Shown here: positions 8,376 through 16,829 of the stretch, in pieces | How positions within the stretch are numbered: the first letter of the stretch is position 1 | How the letters are laid out: each line of letters begins with the position of its first letter | Assembly (NCBI RefSeq): GCF_002115825.1 | Contig: NZ_JFJZ01000046.1 | Coordinates: forward strand, 1-35,023 | Length of the DNA: 35,023 nt | Source of the DNA: Thalassospira sp. MCCC 1A01428 | Lineage (GTDB): Bacteria; Pseudomonadota; Alphaproteobacteria; Rhodospirillales; Thalassospiraceae | Direction: 5' to 3' | Notes under the pieces: model-generated | What the model saw: only the letters and a program-made list of their open reading frames with translations | Told to the model about the DNA's origin: nothing | Database searches by the model: none | Translations under genes and position numbers: made by a program

Positions 8376-9656
8376 TCAGGCTTTATCCAGTGACTTTCCC
8401 ATAACAGGTGTCAGTGCCGCCTGCATGTTGCACCCTTCAAAATCAGCCCCGTCAACATCGCATGATTTAAAGGTCGCCCCGGAAACATTTGCCCCATTCA
8501 ACAGGGTGTTTCGCAGCCGCACTTCGGCAAATTTTACATTGCGCAAATCGCACTGAAGCAAGCTGGCATCGCTTAAATCCGCCTTCCAGCTTTCGCCGGT
8601 AGCACTTCCGGTGGCATCGCGCTGGGCAACGGGCCCCATATGCACGCCCATCAACACAGCACGATCCAGCTTCGCCCCCATCATGCGAATCCCCGAACAA
8701 TGTGCCCCGGTAAATTTCGCCCCTTCAAGGTTGGCATTACGAAAAGATGCCAAAATAAGCACTGCATCCATAAACTTTGTTTCACGCAACGTGCAATTAT
8801 CAAAACAGGCTCCGGTCAGATCACTGCCCGATAAATCAATGCCTGATAAATCCTCGCCCGCTACATTTAACGGGCTTCCGGTTTGCCCTTCGCTGCTAAT
8901 CCAGGCGGCATGCCGATCAATACGTTCCTGGATGGAATCGGGCAATTTGGGGCCTCTTTTAACGCCAATGGCCCCACTGGTGTTGCAGCGACTTAAATCT
9001 ACCTGCGACAAATCGACATTGCGCAGGTTAACCCCGCTTAAATCGGCACCGGTAAGGTCGGTATATTTAAGGCGCGCGCCTTTCAGGTTCGCATTCTTTA
9101 ACTTGGCCCCGGTCAGGCGACACCCGCTCAGGTCTGCGCCCTCCAGATTAACGGCAAACATGTTGGCTTCGCTCATATCAACATTGTGCAGTTTGGTACC
9201 GCTCATGTTGGTATTTGCCAGGTTGGCACCCCACATCTTGGCCCCCGACAAATCAGCACCGCTCAGGTCACTACGACGGCTGACAGACTTTTCGTGCCCG
9301 GCATCAAGGATAATAATCGATCCTGCCCGAAGGTCGGCCTCGGTAAAGTCGGTGTCGCATAACCGGCAACGCGCCATATTAACGCCGCGCATATCGGCAC
9401 GGTTAAAAAACGACCCTTCCAGGTCAGCCTCGACAAAATTACTGGCAAAAAGATCGGCGAAATCAAACCGGACATCATGCATTACAGCCTGAATAAAGTT
9501 GGTTCCCGGCAACACGGCATCAGCCAGCGTTATGCGTCGCACCTTAAGGCGCGACAAATTGGCATTGCGCACTTGCAACCGCTTACCGCCCGGTTTTCGC
9601 GCGACAAACGCCTGATGAAGACGAATGGCTTCATATAGCTCCTCGCGCGTTGTCAC
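8376..9656 (-). CDS. Pentapeptide-repeat protein
   Basis: The product is about 426 residues dominated by A(D/N)LxG-type pentapeptides, for example RRSDLSGADLSGAKMWGANLANTN and LEGADLSGCRLTGAKLKNANL. These build a right-handed quadrilateral beta helix. Two repeat blocks (about residues 40-220 and 265-410) are separated by a linker without repeats (about 225-262). There is no signal peptide or membrane segment, so it is probably cytoplasmic. The start is uncertain: GTG at 9656 and TTG at 9659 are adjacent and a G6 stretch lies just upstream; no ATG is suitable. Family members range from DNA-mimicking gyrase protectors (Qnr, MfpA) to scaffolds of unknown role. This one is longer than Qnr and interrupted, so gyrase protection is not assumed. 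Confidence 0.88.
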   Translation of the reverse strand: MTTREELYEAIRLHQAFVARKPGGKRLQVRNANLSRLKVRRITLADAVLPGTNFIQAVMHDVRFDFADLFASNFVEADLEGSFFNRADMRGVNMARCRLCDTDFTEADLRAGSIIILDAGHEKSVSRRSDLSGADLSGAKMWGANLANTNMSGTKLHNVDMSEANMFAVNLEGADLSGCRLTGAKLKNANLKGARLKYTDLTGADLSGVNLRNVDLSQVDLSRCNTSGAIGVKRGPKLPDSIQERIDRHAAWISSEGQTGSPLNVAGEDLSGIDLSGSDLTGACFDNCTLRETKFMDAVLILASFRNANLEGAKFTGAHCSGIRMMGAKLDRAVLMGVHMGPVAQRDATGSATGESWKADLSDASLLQCDLRNVKFAEVRLRNTLLNGANVSGATFKSCDVDGADFEGCNMQAALTPVMGKSLDKA

Positions 9657-9768
9657 CAATATTCCCCCCGCACCACAAAAAACCGGTTTTTATTTTTTTA
9701 ACGCATTGTATCGCCGCGCTCCGGGCACTGGCACTTGTGCTGCAATGCCCCTTTTTAACCTTCATAAA

Positions 9769-9796
9769 ACTATACAATAGAATTAATTTTCGACAA
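9769..9796 (-). promoter_or_regulatory. Putative promoter of the pentapeptide-repeat gene
   Basis: On the minus strand TTGTCG (9796-9791), a 16-nt AT-rich spacer and TATAGT (9774-9769) lie about 110 bp before the start codon. Confidence 0.45.
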
Positions 9797-10077
9797 TGTT
9801 AAAGGAAGGTTAACACGGCTTCGCCGAGCACTCTTTTTCCAACGCGCACACGAACCCTCTGGTTAAGGCTTCATCTTTTTATCCCCCCTGCCGGTTTCAT
9901 CCTTTACACATGCCTTAAATCCCAACCGGGGATTATAAAGTTAAAGGTAAATACACCCAAAACGTGAAACCTGGCGTATAATCGGGAAAACAGTATTTCG
10001 TATGTCTTCGCCTTTATATTCGTGTGCCGAACCCCCAAATAAAACTGACAAGGTGCTTTGCTCGGCAGGGATTTTTA
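9797..10077 (+). promoter_or_regulatory. Upstream region of the REC-HDOD operon
   Basis: No gene was found in this stretch. A perfect TATAAT lies at 9977-9982, about 95 bp before the ATG at 10078, but no good -35 box sits 16-18 nt before it. The operon may therefore need an activator or use another sigma factor. The region is AT-richer than its surroundings. Confidence 0.35.
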
Positions 10078-11298
10078 ATGAATGAAGTTCTGTTCGTCGA
10101 TGATGACGAAAACATACTCAATGGGCTTCGACGCCGTTTGCACGCAAAACGGCCCAAATGGCGTACCCATTTTGCCACCAGCGGCAAAATGGCATTGGAA
10201 CTTTGCGAAGCCACAAGCATGGATGTTGTCGTAAGCGACATGCGGATGCCGGGCATGGATGGATCTTCTTTGCTGGAAAAAATCCGTCTGGCCCATCCCG
10301 AAAGCACGCGCATCATTCTGTCCGGCTTTGCCGAAGACGAAGCCATTTTGCGCACCGTCGGCCCGGCCCATCAATATCTGGCAAAACCGTGCGAAGAAAG
10401 TTTGCTGATTGATACCATTGAAAATGCGCTGGAACTCAAAGACACGCTGCAACGCCCGGCCCTGCGCGCCCTGATGTCAGGAATTGATGCAATTGCCTCC
10501 CCGCCCGATACCTATATGCGCCTGGTCAAGGCGCTGGAAGACCCGTTGACAGGAAATGACCGCATCGTCGCCATTGTATCGGCCGACATCGCCCTGACAG
10601 CCGAAGTCCTGAAACTGACCAATTCGGCCTATTTTGCCATTACGCAAAAAATCAGTTCCGTGTCCCATGCCGTGCGGATGATCGGCATGGATACCCTGAA
10701 ATCACTGGCCCTGTTTGTTGGACTGTTTCAGGGGTTCAAAGGCCCGTCACACGTGACCCGGCGGCTGTATCTGTTATGTCATCGCAGCCAGCAAATTGGC
10801 ATTACTGCAGCCCTGATCGCCGAGGCCGAAAATCTGGGCAAACAAATTTCCATGATGGTGCCCTCGGCAGGCATGCTTAGCCATATCGGAAGTCTGGTTT
10901 TATTGATGAACCGAACCGAAGAAATGGAAGACGTGATGGCACGTGTTGACACAAAAAACATCTCGATCATTGCGGCCGAGGAAGAAGTATTTGGTGCGGC
11001 CCACCCTGAAATCGGGGCCTATTTGCTAGGGTTGTGGGGCTTCCCCGGGCCGCTTGTCCAGGCTGTCGCCTTTCACCATCGCCCGGCCGACGTACCCGAA
11101 CGGGCAATGACACCGCTTTCGGCGCTTTATTTTGCGCAAATGCTGTGCCGTGACATAAATAACGACAAAAGAACCAAGCCTTACGCCGATCAAATCGACA
11201 TGACCTATCTGGAGGAACTTGGCAAAACCGACCGGCTTGAAACCTGGCGACAAATCGCCATCAAGGTAAATGACCAATATAAAACCCTGACCAGGTAA
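10078..11298 (+). CDS. Response regulator with HDOD output domain (REC-HDOD)
   Basis: The protein is 406 residues from ATG 10078 (CAGGGA upstream); an upstream GTG at 10024 would add an uncharged tail with no homology to REC domains. Residues 1-120 are a receiver domain: acidic pocket DDD at 8-10, phosphoacceptor Asp54 in VVVSDMRMPG, and Lys103 in YLAKPC. Residues about 135-345 match an HDOD domain (LKLTNSAYFAITQKISSVSHAVRMIGMDTLKSLAL; later MLSHIGSLVLL and AFHHRP). HDOD is a helical HD-like fold that normally lacks catalytic metal ligands and acts in regulation. It opens a tight three-gene operon with a second response regulator and a histidine kinase; the cognate partner is probably that kinase. 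The pathway output is unknown. Confidence 0.92.
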   Translation: MNEVLFVDDDENILNGLRRRLHAKRPKWRTHFATSGKMALELCEATSMDVVVSDMRMPGMDGSSLLEKIRLAHPESTRIILSGFAEDEAILRTVGPAHQYLAKPCEESLLIDTIENALELKDTLQRPALRALMSGIDAIASPPDTYMRLVKALEDPLTGNDRIVAIVSADIALTAEVLKLTNSAYFAITQKISSVSHAVRMIGMDTLKSLALFVGLFQGFKGPSHVTRRLYLLCHRSQQIGITAALIAEAENLGKQISMMVPSAGMLSHIGSLVLLMNRTEEMEDVMARVDTKNISIIAAEEEVFGAAHPEIGAYLLGLWGFPGPLVQAVAFHHRPADVPERAMTPLSALYFAQMLCRDINNDKRTKPYADQIDMTYLEELGKTDRLETWRQIAIKVNDQYKTLTR

Positions 11299-11316
11299 TC
11301 CATCAAGGAGGGTGTA

Positions 11317-12588
11317 ATGGAAACGAACAAGGTTCTTTTTGTCGATGATGATGAAAATTTGCTGCGCGGTGTTCGTCGCACCATGCGGGGAAAATTCGAT
11401 TTGTCGATTGCGGTTGGTGGTGCACAGGCACTTGAAATCCTGGCCGAGGAAGGCCCGTTTGCCGTCTGCATCGCCGATATGCGAATGCCCGGCATGACCG
11501 GGGTTGAACTGCTTGAAACCGTTGCAAAAAAGTACCCGGAAACCGTCGGCATCATGCTGACCGGCAATGCTGACCAGGCAACAGCCATTGATGCCATTAA
11601 CCGGGGCAGCATTTTTCGTTTTTTCAACAAACCCTGCGATGATGAAATTCTTGAAGCCGGCATTCGTGCCGCCCTGCGCCAGCACCAGTTAATAACCGCC
11701 GAGCGCAACCTGATCGAACAGTCGCTGGCGGGCAGCATCAAGGTCCTGACCGACGTTCTGGCGCAACTTAACCCCACCATTTTCGGTCGCGCCATGCGGG
11801 TAAAAACCTGGTGCGACAAGATTGCGGGCGACATTCAATATCCGCAACCCTGGGAACTGGGGCTGGCTGCCTTGCTGTGCCCGATTGGCATGGTATCACT
11901 CCCACCCGATTTGCTAAGCCGGATGTCGGGTGACAAACCATTACAACCCCTTGAACGCGATATTGTCAAACGCACCCCCGAGGTTGCTGCCAAACTGGTT
12001 GGCAATATTCCGCGTCTCGAACATGTTGCCGAAATCGTTAGCATGCAGAACCGCAATTACGACGGTACCGGCTTCCCCGACAAGGGGCCGGTGGGGGAAA
12101 ATATTCCGCTGGGCGCACGGGTATTGCGCATTTTAAACCATCTGGCCGAACGCGCCCGTGGTGATGCCCCCCTGCCCCAGGATTTTGACGAATTACTGTA
12201 TCACAAGGAACGCTATGACCTGGACCTGCTGGCGCGTTTGCGGTCACTGCTGGCGGTTGTTGATGATGTCTATGACGAAACCGTTTATCCCGATGGTCAG
12301 GAACTTGCGATCAATATCAAGGAATTGCGGGTTGGCGATTATCTGTTAACCGACCTTGAAACCATGGAAGACCGGGTTTTACTGACCCATGGAAATTTCA
12401 TTTCCGAGGTACAGCTGCAACGGCTTAGAATATTTGAACGGCTCCACAAGTTTCGCGAACCCATTGAAGTCCGCCGTGGCGGGCAATCATTAAAGCGGGG
12501 CCGGGCCGTAACATCTTCACCGGCATCTGACAAAGCCGCTGCGAACGCTCCTGCGACATCGTCCCCGCCGCAAGAACCAAAGGCCTGA
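11317..12588 (+). CDS. Response regulator with a decayed HD-GYP-like domain
   Basis: The protein is 423 residues and starts 18 bp after the previous gene with a strong AAGGAGGG site. The receiver domain is intact: DDD at 10-12, Asp54 in CIADMRMPG and Lys105 in FFNKPC. The rest aligns by eye with HD-GYP phosphodiesterase domains that degrade cyclic di-GMP, but the metal ligands are replaced. The usual HDxGK reads Cys188-Pro189-Ile-Gly-Met, the next expected His is Thr220, and the HHE before the GYP motif reads Met-Gln-Asn. The GYP loop itself persists as DGTGFP (249-254). I infer a catalytically inactive domain kept for binding or protein contact. The C-terminal ~40 residues are Ala/Ser/Pro-rich and probably disordered. 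Confidence 0.9.
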   Translation: METNKVLFVDDDENLLRGVRRTMRGKFDLSIAVGGAQALEILAEEGPFAVCIADMRMPGMTGVELLETVAKKYPETVGIMLTGNADQATAIDAINRGSIFRFFNKPCDDEILEAGIRAALRQHQLITAERNLIEQSLAGSIKVLTDVLAQLNPTIFGRAMRVKTWCDKIAGDIQYPQPWELGLAALLCPIGMVSLPPDLLSRMSGDKPLQPLERDIVKRTPEVAAKLVGNIPRLEHVAEIVSMQNRNYDGTGFPDKGPVGENIPLGARVLRILNHLAERARGDAPLPQDFDELLYHKERYDLDLLARLRSLLAVVDDVYDETVYPDGQELAINIKELRVGDYLLTDLETMEDRVLLTHGNFISEVQLQRLRIFERLHKFREPIEVRRGGQSLKRGRAVTSSPASDKAAANAPATSSPPQEPKA

Positions 12589-12592
12589 CATT

Positions 12593-14017
12593 ATGAGTGT
12601 TTCCGCCGTGCCAAAAGAAACCGCCTTTGACCCGTCCACCAGAGAAACCGTAATTCTTAGCCCCAACGACAAGGCCGATTTTGACCTGATCGCTGCGGTG
12701 CGCGAACTGGGCCTGCCCGACGAAATGGCAGCGCGCGTTGAAATGCTGATCGAGGCGCAAAAAAAACGCCACCGGGAATCCTCGCAACGCCTGCAAACCA
12801 TTCTTGATAGCGTTGTTGAAGGTATTTTGATTGTCGACAGGGTTGGCCGCATTCAGGACTGCAACAAATCGGCATGTGTTCTGTTGCGATCCGACCGGGA
12901 GGATCTGACAGAATCAGGCGCGGACGAAATGTTTATCGACCGCAAAAACACCGTGCGTCACAAATTGCTTAATCGCTGCATTAATATCAGCAGCGGCATT
13001 TTGCGCTATGACTATACCGAAACCATGGGCCAGCGGCGCGACGGCGACAGTTTTCCGATGGAAGTTATCGTCAGCCCCGCGCATTTCATGGGTGAAAACA
13101 GCTTTTTATACATTTTTCGCGATATCACCCGACGCAAAAAAGCCGAAGAATCACAAAAGAAGCTGGAAGGCGAACTGCGCGAAGCCTTAAAACTTGAAGC
13201 AATTGGCCATCTTGCCGGGGGCATTGCCCACGAGATTAACACACCCAGCCAATATATTCGCGACAACCTGAAATTCCTCAATGACGGATACGGGTCGTTG
13301 TCGCGGTTGTTGGGGACCGCCCTTCAAACATTATGGAAACACCGTGACAGCCTGCCCGAAGGCACCTTTCGCGAGTTTTCCAAACAAATGCGCGATGCCG
13401 ATCTGGAATTTTTGCTAGATGAAATCCCCCATGCCACCCAGCAATCGCTGGACGGGATTAATCAAGTGGCACGCATCGTACTGTCGATGAAGGAATTTTC
13501 CCATCCCGGCAGCAGCGAAAAGACCGCAACCGACATCAACCGGATTCTGTCCAACGTTATTGTGATTTCGCGTAACGAGTGGAAACACAGCGCCGAACTG
13601 ACCGAGGAACTGGACCCGGAACTGCCGCATATTCCTTGTTTTATCAATGAAATAAATCAGGTGTTTCTGAACCTGATTGTCAATGCGGCCCAGGCGATTG
13701 AATCATCAGGGCGCAGCGTGGAAGAAGGCCATATTCATATCAAAACCACAGCCCTTGATGATCAGATTCTGGTCAGCATTACCGATAATGATTCGGGCAT
13801 TGCCAAGGAAAACAGATCGAAAATCTTTAATCCGTTTTTCACCACCAAAGAGGTTGGCAAAGGAACGGGCCAGGGCTTGGCAATTACGCACGATATTGTG
13901 CAGGTCAAACATGGCGGTCGGATCTGGTTTGAAACTGAAATCGGAAAAGGCACCACATTTCATGTTTTGTTACCGGGCGAAGATCGCACTGGTACGGGGA
14001 ACGCCCCTAACAGCTAA
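12593..14017 (+). CDS. PAS-domain sensor histidine kinase, soluble
   Basis: The protein is 474 residues and starts 4 bp after the stop of the preceding regulator, so it is almost certainly cotranscribed. There is no membrane segment. A PAS domain spans about residues 64-183 (ILDSVVEGILIVDRVGRIQDCN to FLYIFRDITRRKKAEE), followed by a coiled linker. The dimerisation helix carries phosphoacceptor His213 in GGIAHEINTPSQYI. An insert of about 60 residues follows, then a HATPase domain with the N-box (FLNLIVNAAQAIE, about 358-370), G1 box DNDSGI (398-403), F-box NPFFTTK and G2 GTGQGLA (about 424-430). The G1 box has Asp where the usual first glycine stands, which is unusual but may be tolerated. 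It likely phosphorylates the two operon regulators. Confidence 0.93.
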   Translation: MSVSAVPKETAFDPSTRETVILSPNDKADFDLIAAVRELGLPDEMAARVEMLIEAQKKRHRESSQRLQTILDSVVEGILIVDRVGRIQDCNKSACVLLRSDREDLTESGADEMFIDRKNTVRHKLLNRCINISSGILRYDYTETMGQRRDGDSFPMEVIVSPAHFMGENSFLYIFRDITRRKKAEESQKKLEGELREALKLEAIGHLAGGIAHEINTPSQYIRDNLKFLNDGYGSLSRLLGTALQTLWKHRDSLPEGTFREFSKQMRDADLEFLLDEIPHATQQSLDGINQVARIVLSMKEFSHPGSSEKTATDINRILSNVIVISRNEWKHSAELTEELDPELPHIPCFINEINQVFLNLIVNAAQAIESSGRSVEEGHIHIKTTALDDQILVSITDNDSGIAKENRSKIFNPFFTTKEVGKGTGQGLAITHDIVQVKHGGRIWFETEIGKGTTFHVLLPGEDRTGTGNAPNS

Positions 14018-14036
14018 CCAAGGCAGGTTACGCGCC

Positions 14037-14354
14037 CTAACGCGGGGCAAACAAAATGACCATTGCCCCGGCCACACACATACCAGCCCCGACCATATCC
14101 CAGCGGTCAGGGCGCATTCCTTCGACCAGCCATAACCATAGCAGCGATACCGCGATATAAACCCCGCCATAGGCCGCAAACGCCCGCCCGGCAAATGCGG
14201 TATCAACGCGGGTCAGCACAACCGCAAAAATCACCAGGGCAATCATTCCCGGGGCAGTCCACCACGGCGATTTATCGTTTCGCAACCACGCCCAAAATGC
14301 ATAACATCCGGCTATTTCGGCAGTCGCGGCAGCGATATAAAACAACAGTGACAC
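14037..14354 (-). CDS. YnfA family small membrane protein
   Basis: The product is 105 residues with four hydrophobic helices and conserved family segments [26 protein letters not shown] and [10 protein letters not shown]. YnfA-family (UPF0060) proteins are inner-membrane proteins related to small multidrug resistance transporters; substrates are poorly defined. GTG at 14354 is taken as the start because GAAGAGG lies about 6 nt upstream and the length then matches the ~108-residue family; the open frame extends a further 17 codons upstream without support. It converges with the histidine kinase gene with only 19 bp between stop codons. Confidence 0.88.
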   Translation of the reverse strand: MSLLFYIAAATAEIAGCYAFWAWLRNDKSPWWTAPGMIALVIFAVVLTRVDTAFAGRAFAAYGGVYIAVSLLWLWLVEGMRPDRWDMVGAGMCVAGAMVILFAPR

Positions 14355-14405
14355 AACAGCCTCTTCACGCCCTGATATTTCGAAATACCGAAAACGGGGT
14401 ACCAC

Positions 14406-14607
14406 AGCACCATCAATGCCACGTCATTTGCCTTACGCGACATCGATCATTGCAGGACACCTGGCTAACAGCCCCAAATATTACGGTTTGTCCCCGCGTT
14501 AGCGGCGATGGTAGCGGCAAGAATACCAATATGGCCGCCATTCGCATACTGACCGGGATGGCATTTATAGTGGTAAACAGCCCTAAAAGCCTTGTGCGAT
14601 CCTGCCC
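14406..14607. other. Short intergenic stretch between two leftward genes
   Basis: There is no coding potential worth naming and no convincing terminator. It separates ynfA from the asparaginase gene, both on the minus strand. Confidence 0.4.
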
Positions 14608-15651
14608 TTAAAAGGCGGGGCGCATATCACCGGCATATTTGCCCGCCCAGTTGGTTAGAACCGGCGTCAGATAATCTTTCAAAGTTGCCGCACGAGCATC
14701 ATCAATCACGCCATGACGACGCAGCAATGCCCCCATTGCCACCTCGGCACCACGTTGGGCACCGTCATCAATTTTAAGGGCCACGCCCAATCCTTGCTGG
14801 GGAAATGCTGCGCAATAAACGCCTTCGGCACCGACCTTGACCAAAGCATCGGTACCGCAGACTTCCATCACCTTGGTGCAAAAACGCCCGGTGCCTGCCA
14901 CCATGAACGGGTCAGCCGCACAGCCCTTGCGAATCCGCGCAATTGCCTTTGCGCGTGCCGGGGCCAGGCCACTGGTATCGGCCATACGTGCCATTGCCAG
15001 CCCCAAATCGCGCAACCGCATGCCAATAACCGGAATTCCGCAACCATCAATACCGCGTGGCGCGGATGACAAATCACAATCGCCCATTTCTTCCAAAATG
15101 CGAATCAGGCGTTGCTGCACCGGGTGGGCTTCGTTGATATACCCCGTCGGGTCTTCGCCCAAATGCACCGCCGTTGTCAAAAAGCCCGAATGTTTACCTG
15201 AACAGTTATTGTGCGCCCTGGTCAGTTGTACATGGTCCACCGCCTGTTCAATCGCCGATGCCAGTCGCAGCGAATAATGCGGCGCACATTCCAGCGTATC
15301 AACCGACAAACCCAGTTTTTCAAGCCATGCCGCCACAGTATGGGCGTGGCGTTCCTCACCGTTATGCGACGAACAGGCCAGCGCAATATGCTGGTCTTCC
15401 AATTCAAACGCATCGGCCGCACCGCTTTCAACCATCGGAATTGCCAATAATGGCTTTATGGCGGAACGCGGATACATCAACGCATCAATATCGCCGCCCT
15501 GCTCAATTACAGTGCCATCGGCTTTCATCACCACATAACGCCCGCGATGAAAACTTTCGACCATGGTTCCACGGGTGGCTTCAACAAGGATCGGGTTGGC
15601 ACTATTGGTCATGACGGGCTCCGCATATGGGGGACGGGTTATATCGGTCAT
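14608..15651 (-). CDS. L-asparaginase II family protein (Rhizobium etli type)
   Basis: The enzyme hydrolyses L-asparagine to aspartate and ammonia. Family hallmarks are present: YPRSAIKPLLA (the Ser-xx-Lys pair), ACSSHNGEERH, NNCSGKHSGFL and GIDGCGIPV. In the R. etli enzyme a Ser-xx-Lys pair is catalytic and a metal site uses a Cys, a Lys and a second Cys; the NNCSGK motif and the GIDGCG cysteine here occupy those places. This class is unrelated to the classical E. coli type I/II asparaginases. The product is 347 residues from ATG 15651 (AGGAAAG upstream). A second ATG at 15612 has GGAG six bases upstream and would give 334 residues; the sequence does not decide between them. There is no signal peptide, so it is cytoplasmic. 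Confidence 0.92.
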   Translation of the reverse strand: MTDITRPPYAEPVMTNSANPILVEATRGTMVESFHRGRYVVMKADGTVIEQGGDIDALMYPRSAIKPLLAIPMVESGAADAFELEDQHIALACSSHNGEERHAHTVAAWLEKLGLSVDTLECAPHYSLRLASAIEQAVDHVQLTRAHNNCSGKHSGFLTTAVHLGEDPTGYINEAHPVQQRLIRILEEMGDCDLSSAPRGIDGCGIPVIGMRLRDLGLAMARMADTSGLAPARAKAIARIRKGCAADPFMVAGTGRFCTKVMEVCGTDALVKVGAEGVYCAAFPQQGLGVALKIDDGAQRGAEVAMGALLRRHGVIDDARAATLKDYLTPVLTNWAGKYAGDMRPAF

Positions 15652-15853
15652 CGAATACTAATCTTTCCTATGCCTGAAATCACAGGCAAAAGGCAAGAAC
15701 CGTTCACGGCATGGACTGCACCCTAAAACCGGTTACAATTTGCTTTTCACCATCCTTTACAGGGGAACCAGTCCCGTTCCCACGCCCCGGTAACATCCCG
15801 ATAACAGGGTGTGTTTCAATCACCCCGTGTAACATTATCAGGAGTATCCCGTC

Positions 15854-16708
15854 ATGAAACGAGCCTTGTTCGCCCTTTGCAGCATCGTCATATTGAACAG
15901 CCTTGCGTCACCCGCCGTGGCCGAAAACAAGTGGCTTAACCCCCAGGATGCGATCTCGCAGCTATGGTCGGGCCGCTCCCCTGTCGGGCAGGGAAAAGAA
16001 TGGCCGGTTGATCAATGCAATAATTGGGGAGCCTTGCCTGAAGATGTTCAGACGGCATCAACCGACACCTTGTCCGGGCTGGTTATTCCCACGGTGGGTG
16101 TTAACCGTGCGATCCTGACCACTGGCCTGCAACAAATGGCCAAATCCCTGCTGGCCTATGATTTAGCCACGCTCGAAGCCGGGCATTTTTATCCGCCCGA
16201 CGATATTGACGGTCCCTTTGCCCTTAACCCCGCCTATTGGCAAAATGCTGCCCGGTCCCCGCATGGCAATGCTCTTGACCACCTGCCAGTCCTTGATATT
16301 TCCGGGTTTGACAACGAAATTCATATGACCGAAGTGCTCAAAACACAAAACCGCGCCGAAGTTATGAATACCCTTAATCAAACCGGGGGAATGACCAACA
16401 GCCAGCGATGGAACTATTACGCGGCGCGTTTTTCAAAAGTAGGGCAGGAAAACATTCCGCTAACGGGCTATGTCGAATTTACCCAAATGGAAGACCAGTG
16501 GGACGACCAATATGCCTTTGCCGCGGCTGACGGGCGCATCGTTTACGATTACGTCAACAACCGGATATACTATACGCCTGCCCATTACAAACAATGGAAA
16601 CAGGACGATTTCACACCTGATGACACCCCGGCATATGGTTGCACGCCCGAAGGCACCTGTTGCGACCCGTTTTTCAAAATTGCCAATGACCAACAGGCTA
16701 CACAATAA
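15854..16708 (+). CDS. Secreted protein of unknown function
   Basis: I do not recognise the family. The 284-residue product begins with a clear Sec signal peptide (hydrophobic residues 5-20, cleavage likely after ASPAVA, about residue 23) and a good AGGAG site. The mature part is rich in Trp, Tyr, Asn and Asp: SQLWSGRSPVGQGKEWPVDQCNNWG near the start, GHFYPPDDIDGPFALNPAYWQNAARSPHGNALDHLP in the middle, and IVYDYVNNRIYYTPAHYKQWK near the end. Four cysteines are in the mature protein: one near residue 55 and three in the C-terminal CTPEGTCCDP cluster, so disulfides are likely. The composition suggests a periplasmic or extracellular globular protein. It is a single-gene unit followed by a terminator. 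Confidence 0.82.
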   Translation: MKRALFALCSIVILNSLASPAVAENKWLNPQDAISQLWSGRSPVGQGKEWPVDQCNNWGALPEDVQTASTDTLSGLVIPTVGVNRAILTTGLQQMAKSLLAYDLATLEAGHFYPPDDIDGPFALNPAYWQNAARSPHGNALDHLPVLDISGFDNEIHMTEVLKTQNRAEVMNTLNQTGGMTNSQRWNYYAARFSKVGQENIPLTGYVEFTQMEDQWDDQYAFAAADGRIVYDYVNNRIYYTPAHYKQWKQDDFTPDDTPAYGCTPEGTCCDPFFKIANDQQATQ

Positions 16709-16718
16709 CAAACGATCT

Positions 16719-16758
16719 GGCAGGAAGGCGGTGTAAAGCCCCTTCCTTGCCGGTTTTT
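16719..16758 (+). terminator. Intrinsic terminator after the unknown secreted protein
   Basis: GGCAGGAAGG (16719-16728) pairs with CCTTCCTTGCC (16741-16751) with one bulged base, followed by GG and five T. Confidence 0.65.
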
Positions 16759-16829
16759 GGGGGCCATTGCACCTGGCACATCTGCTGTCACGAACCTGCC
16801 TGCTCGTTGCCTTGCATCGTGCCTTACAT

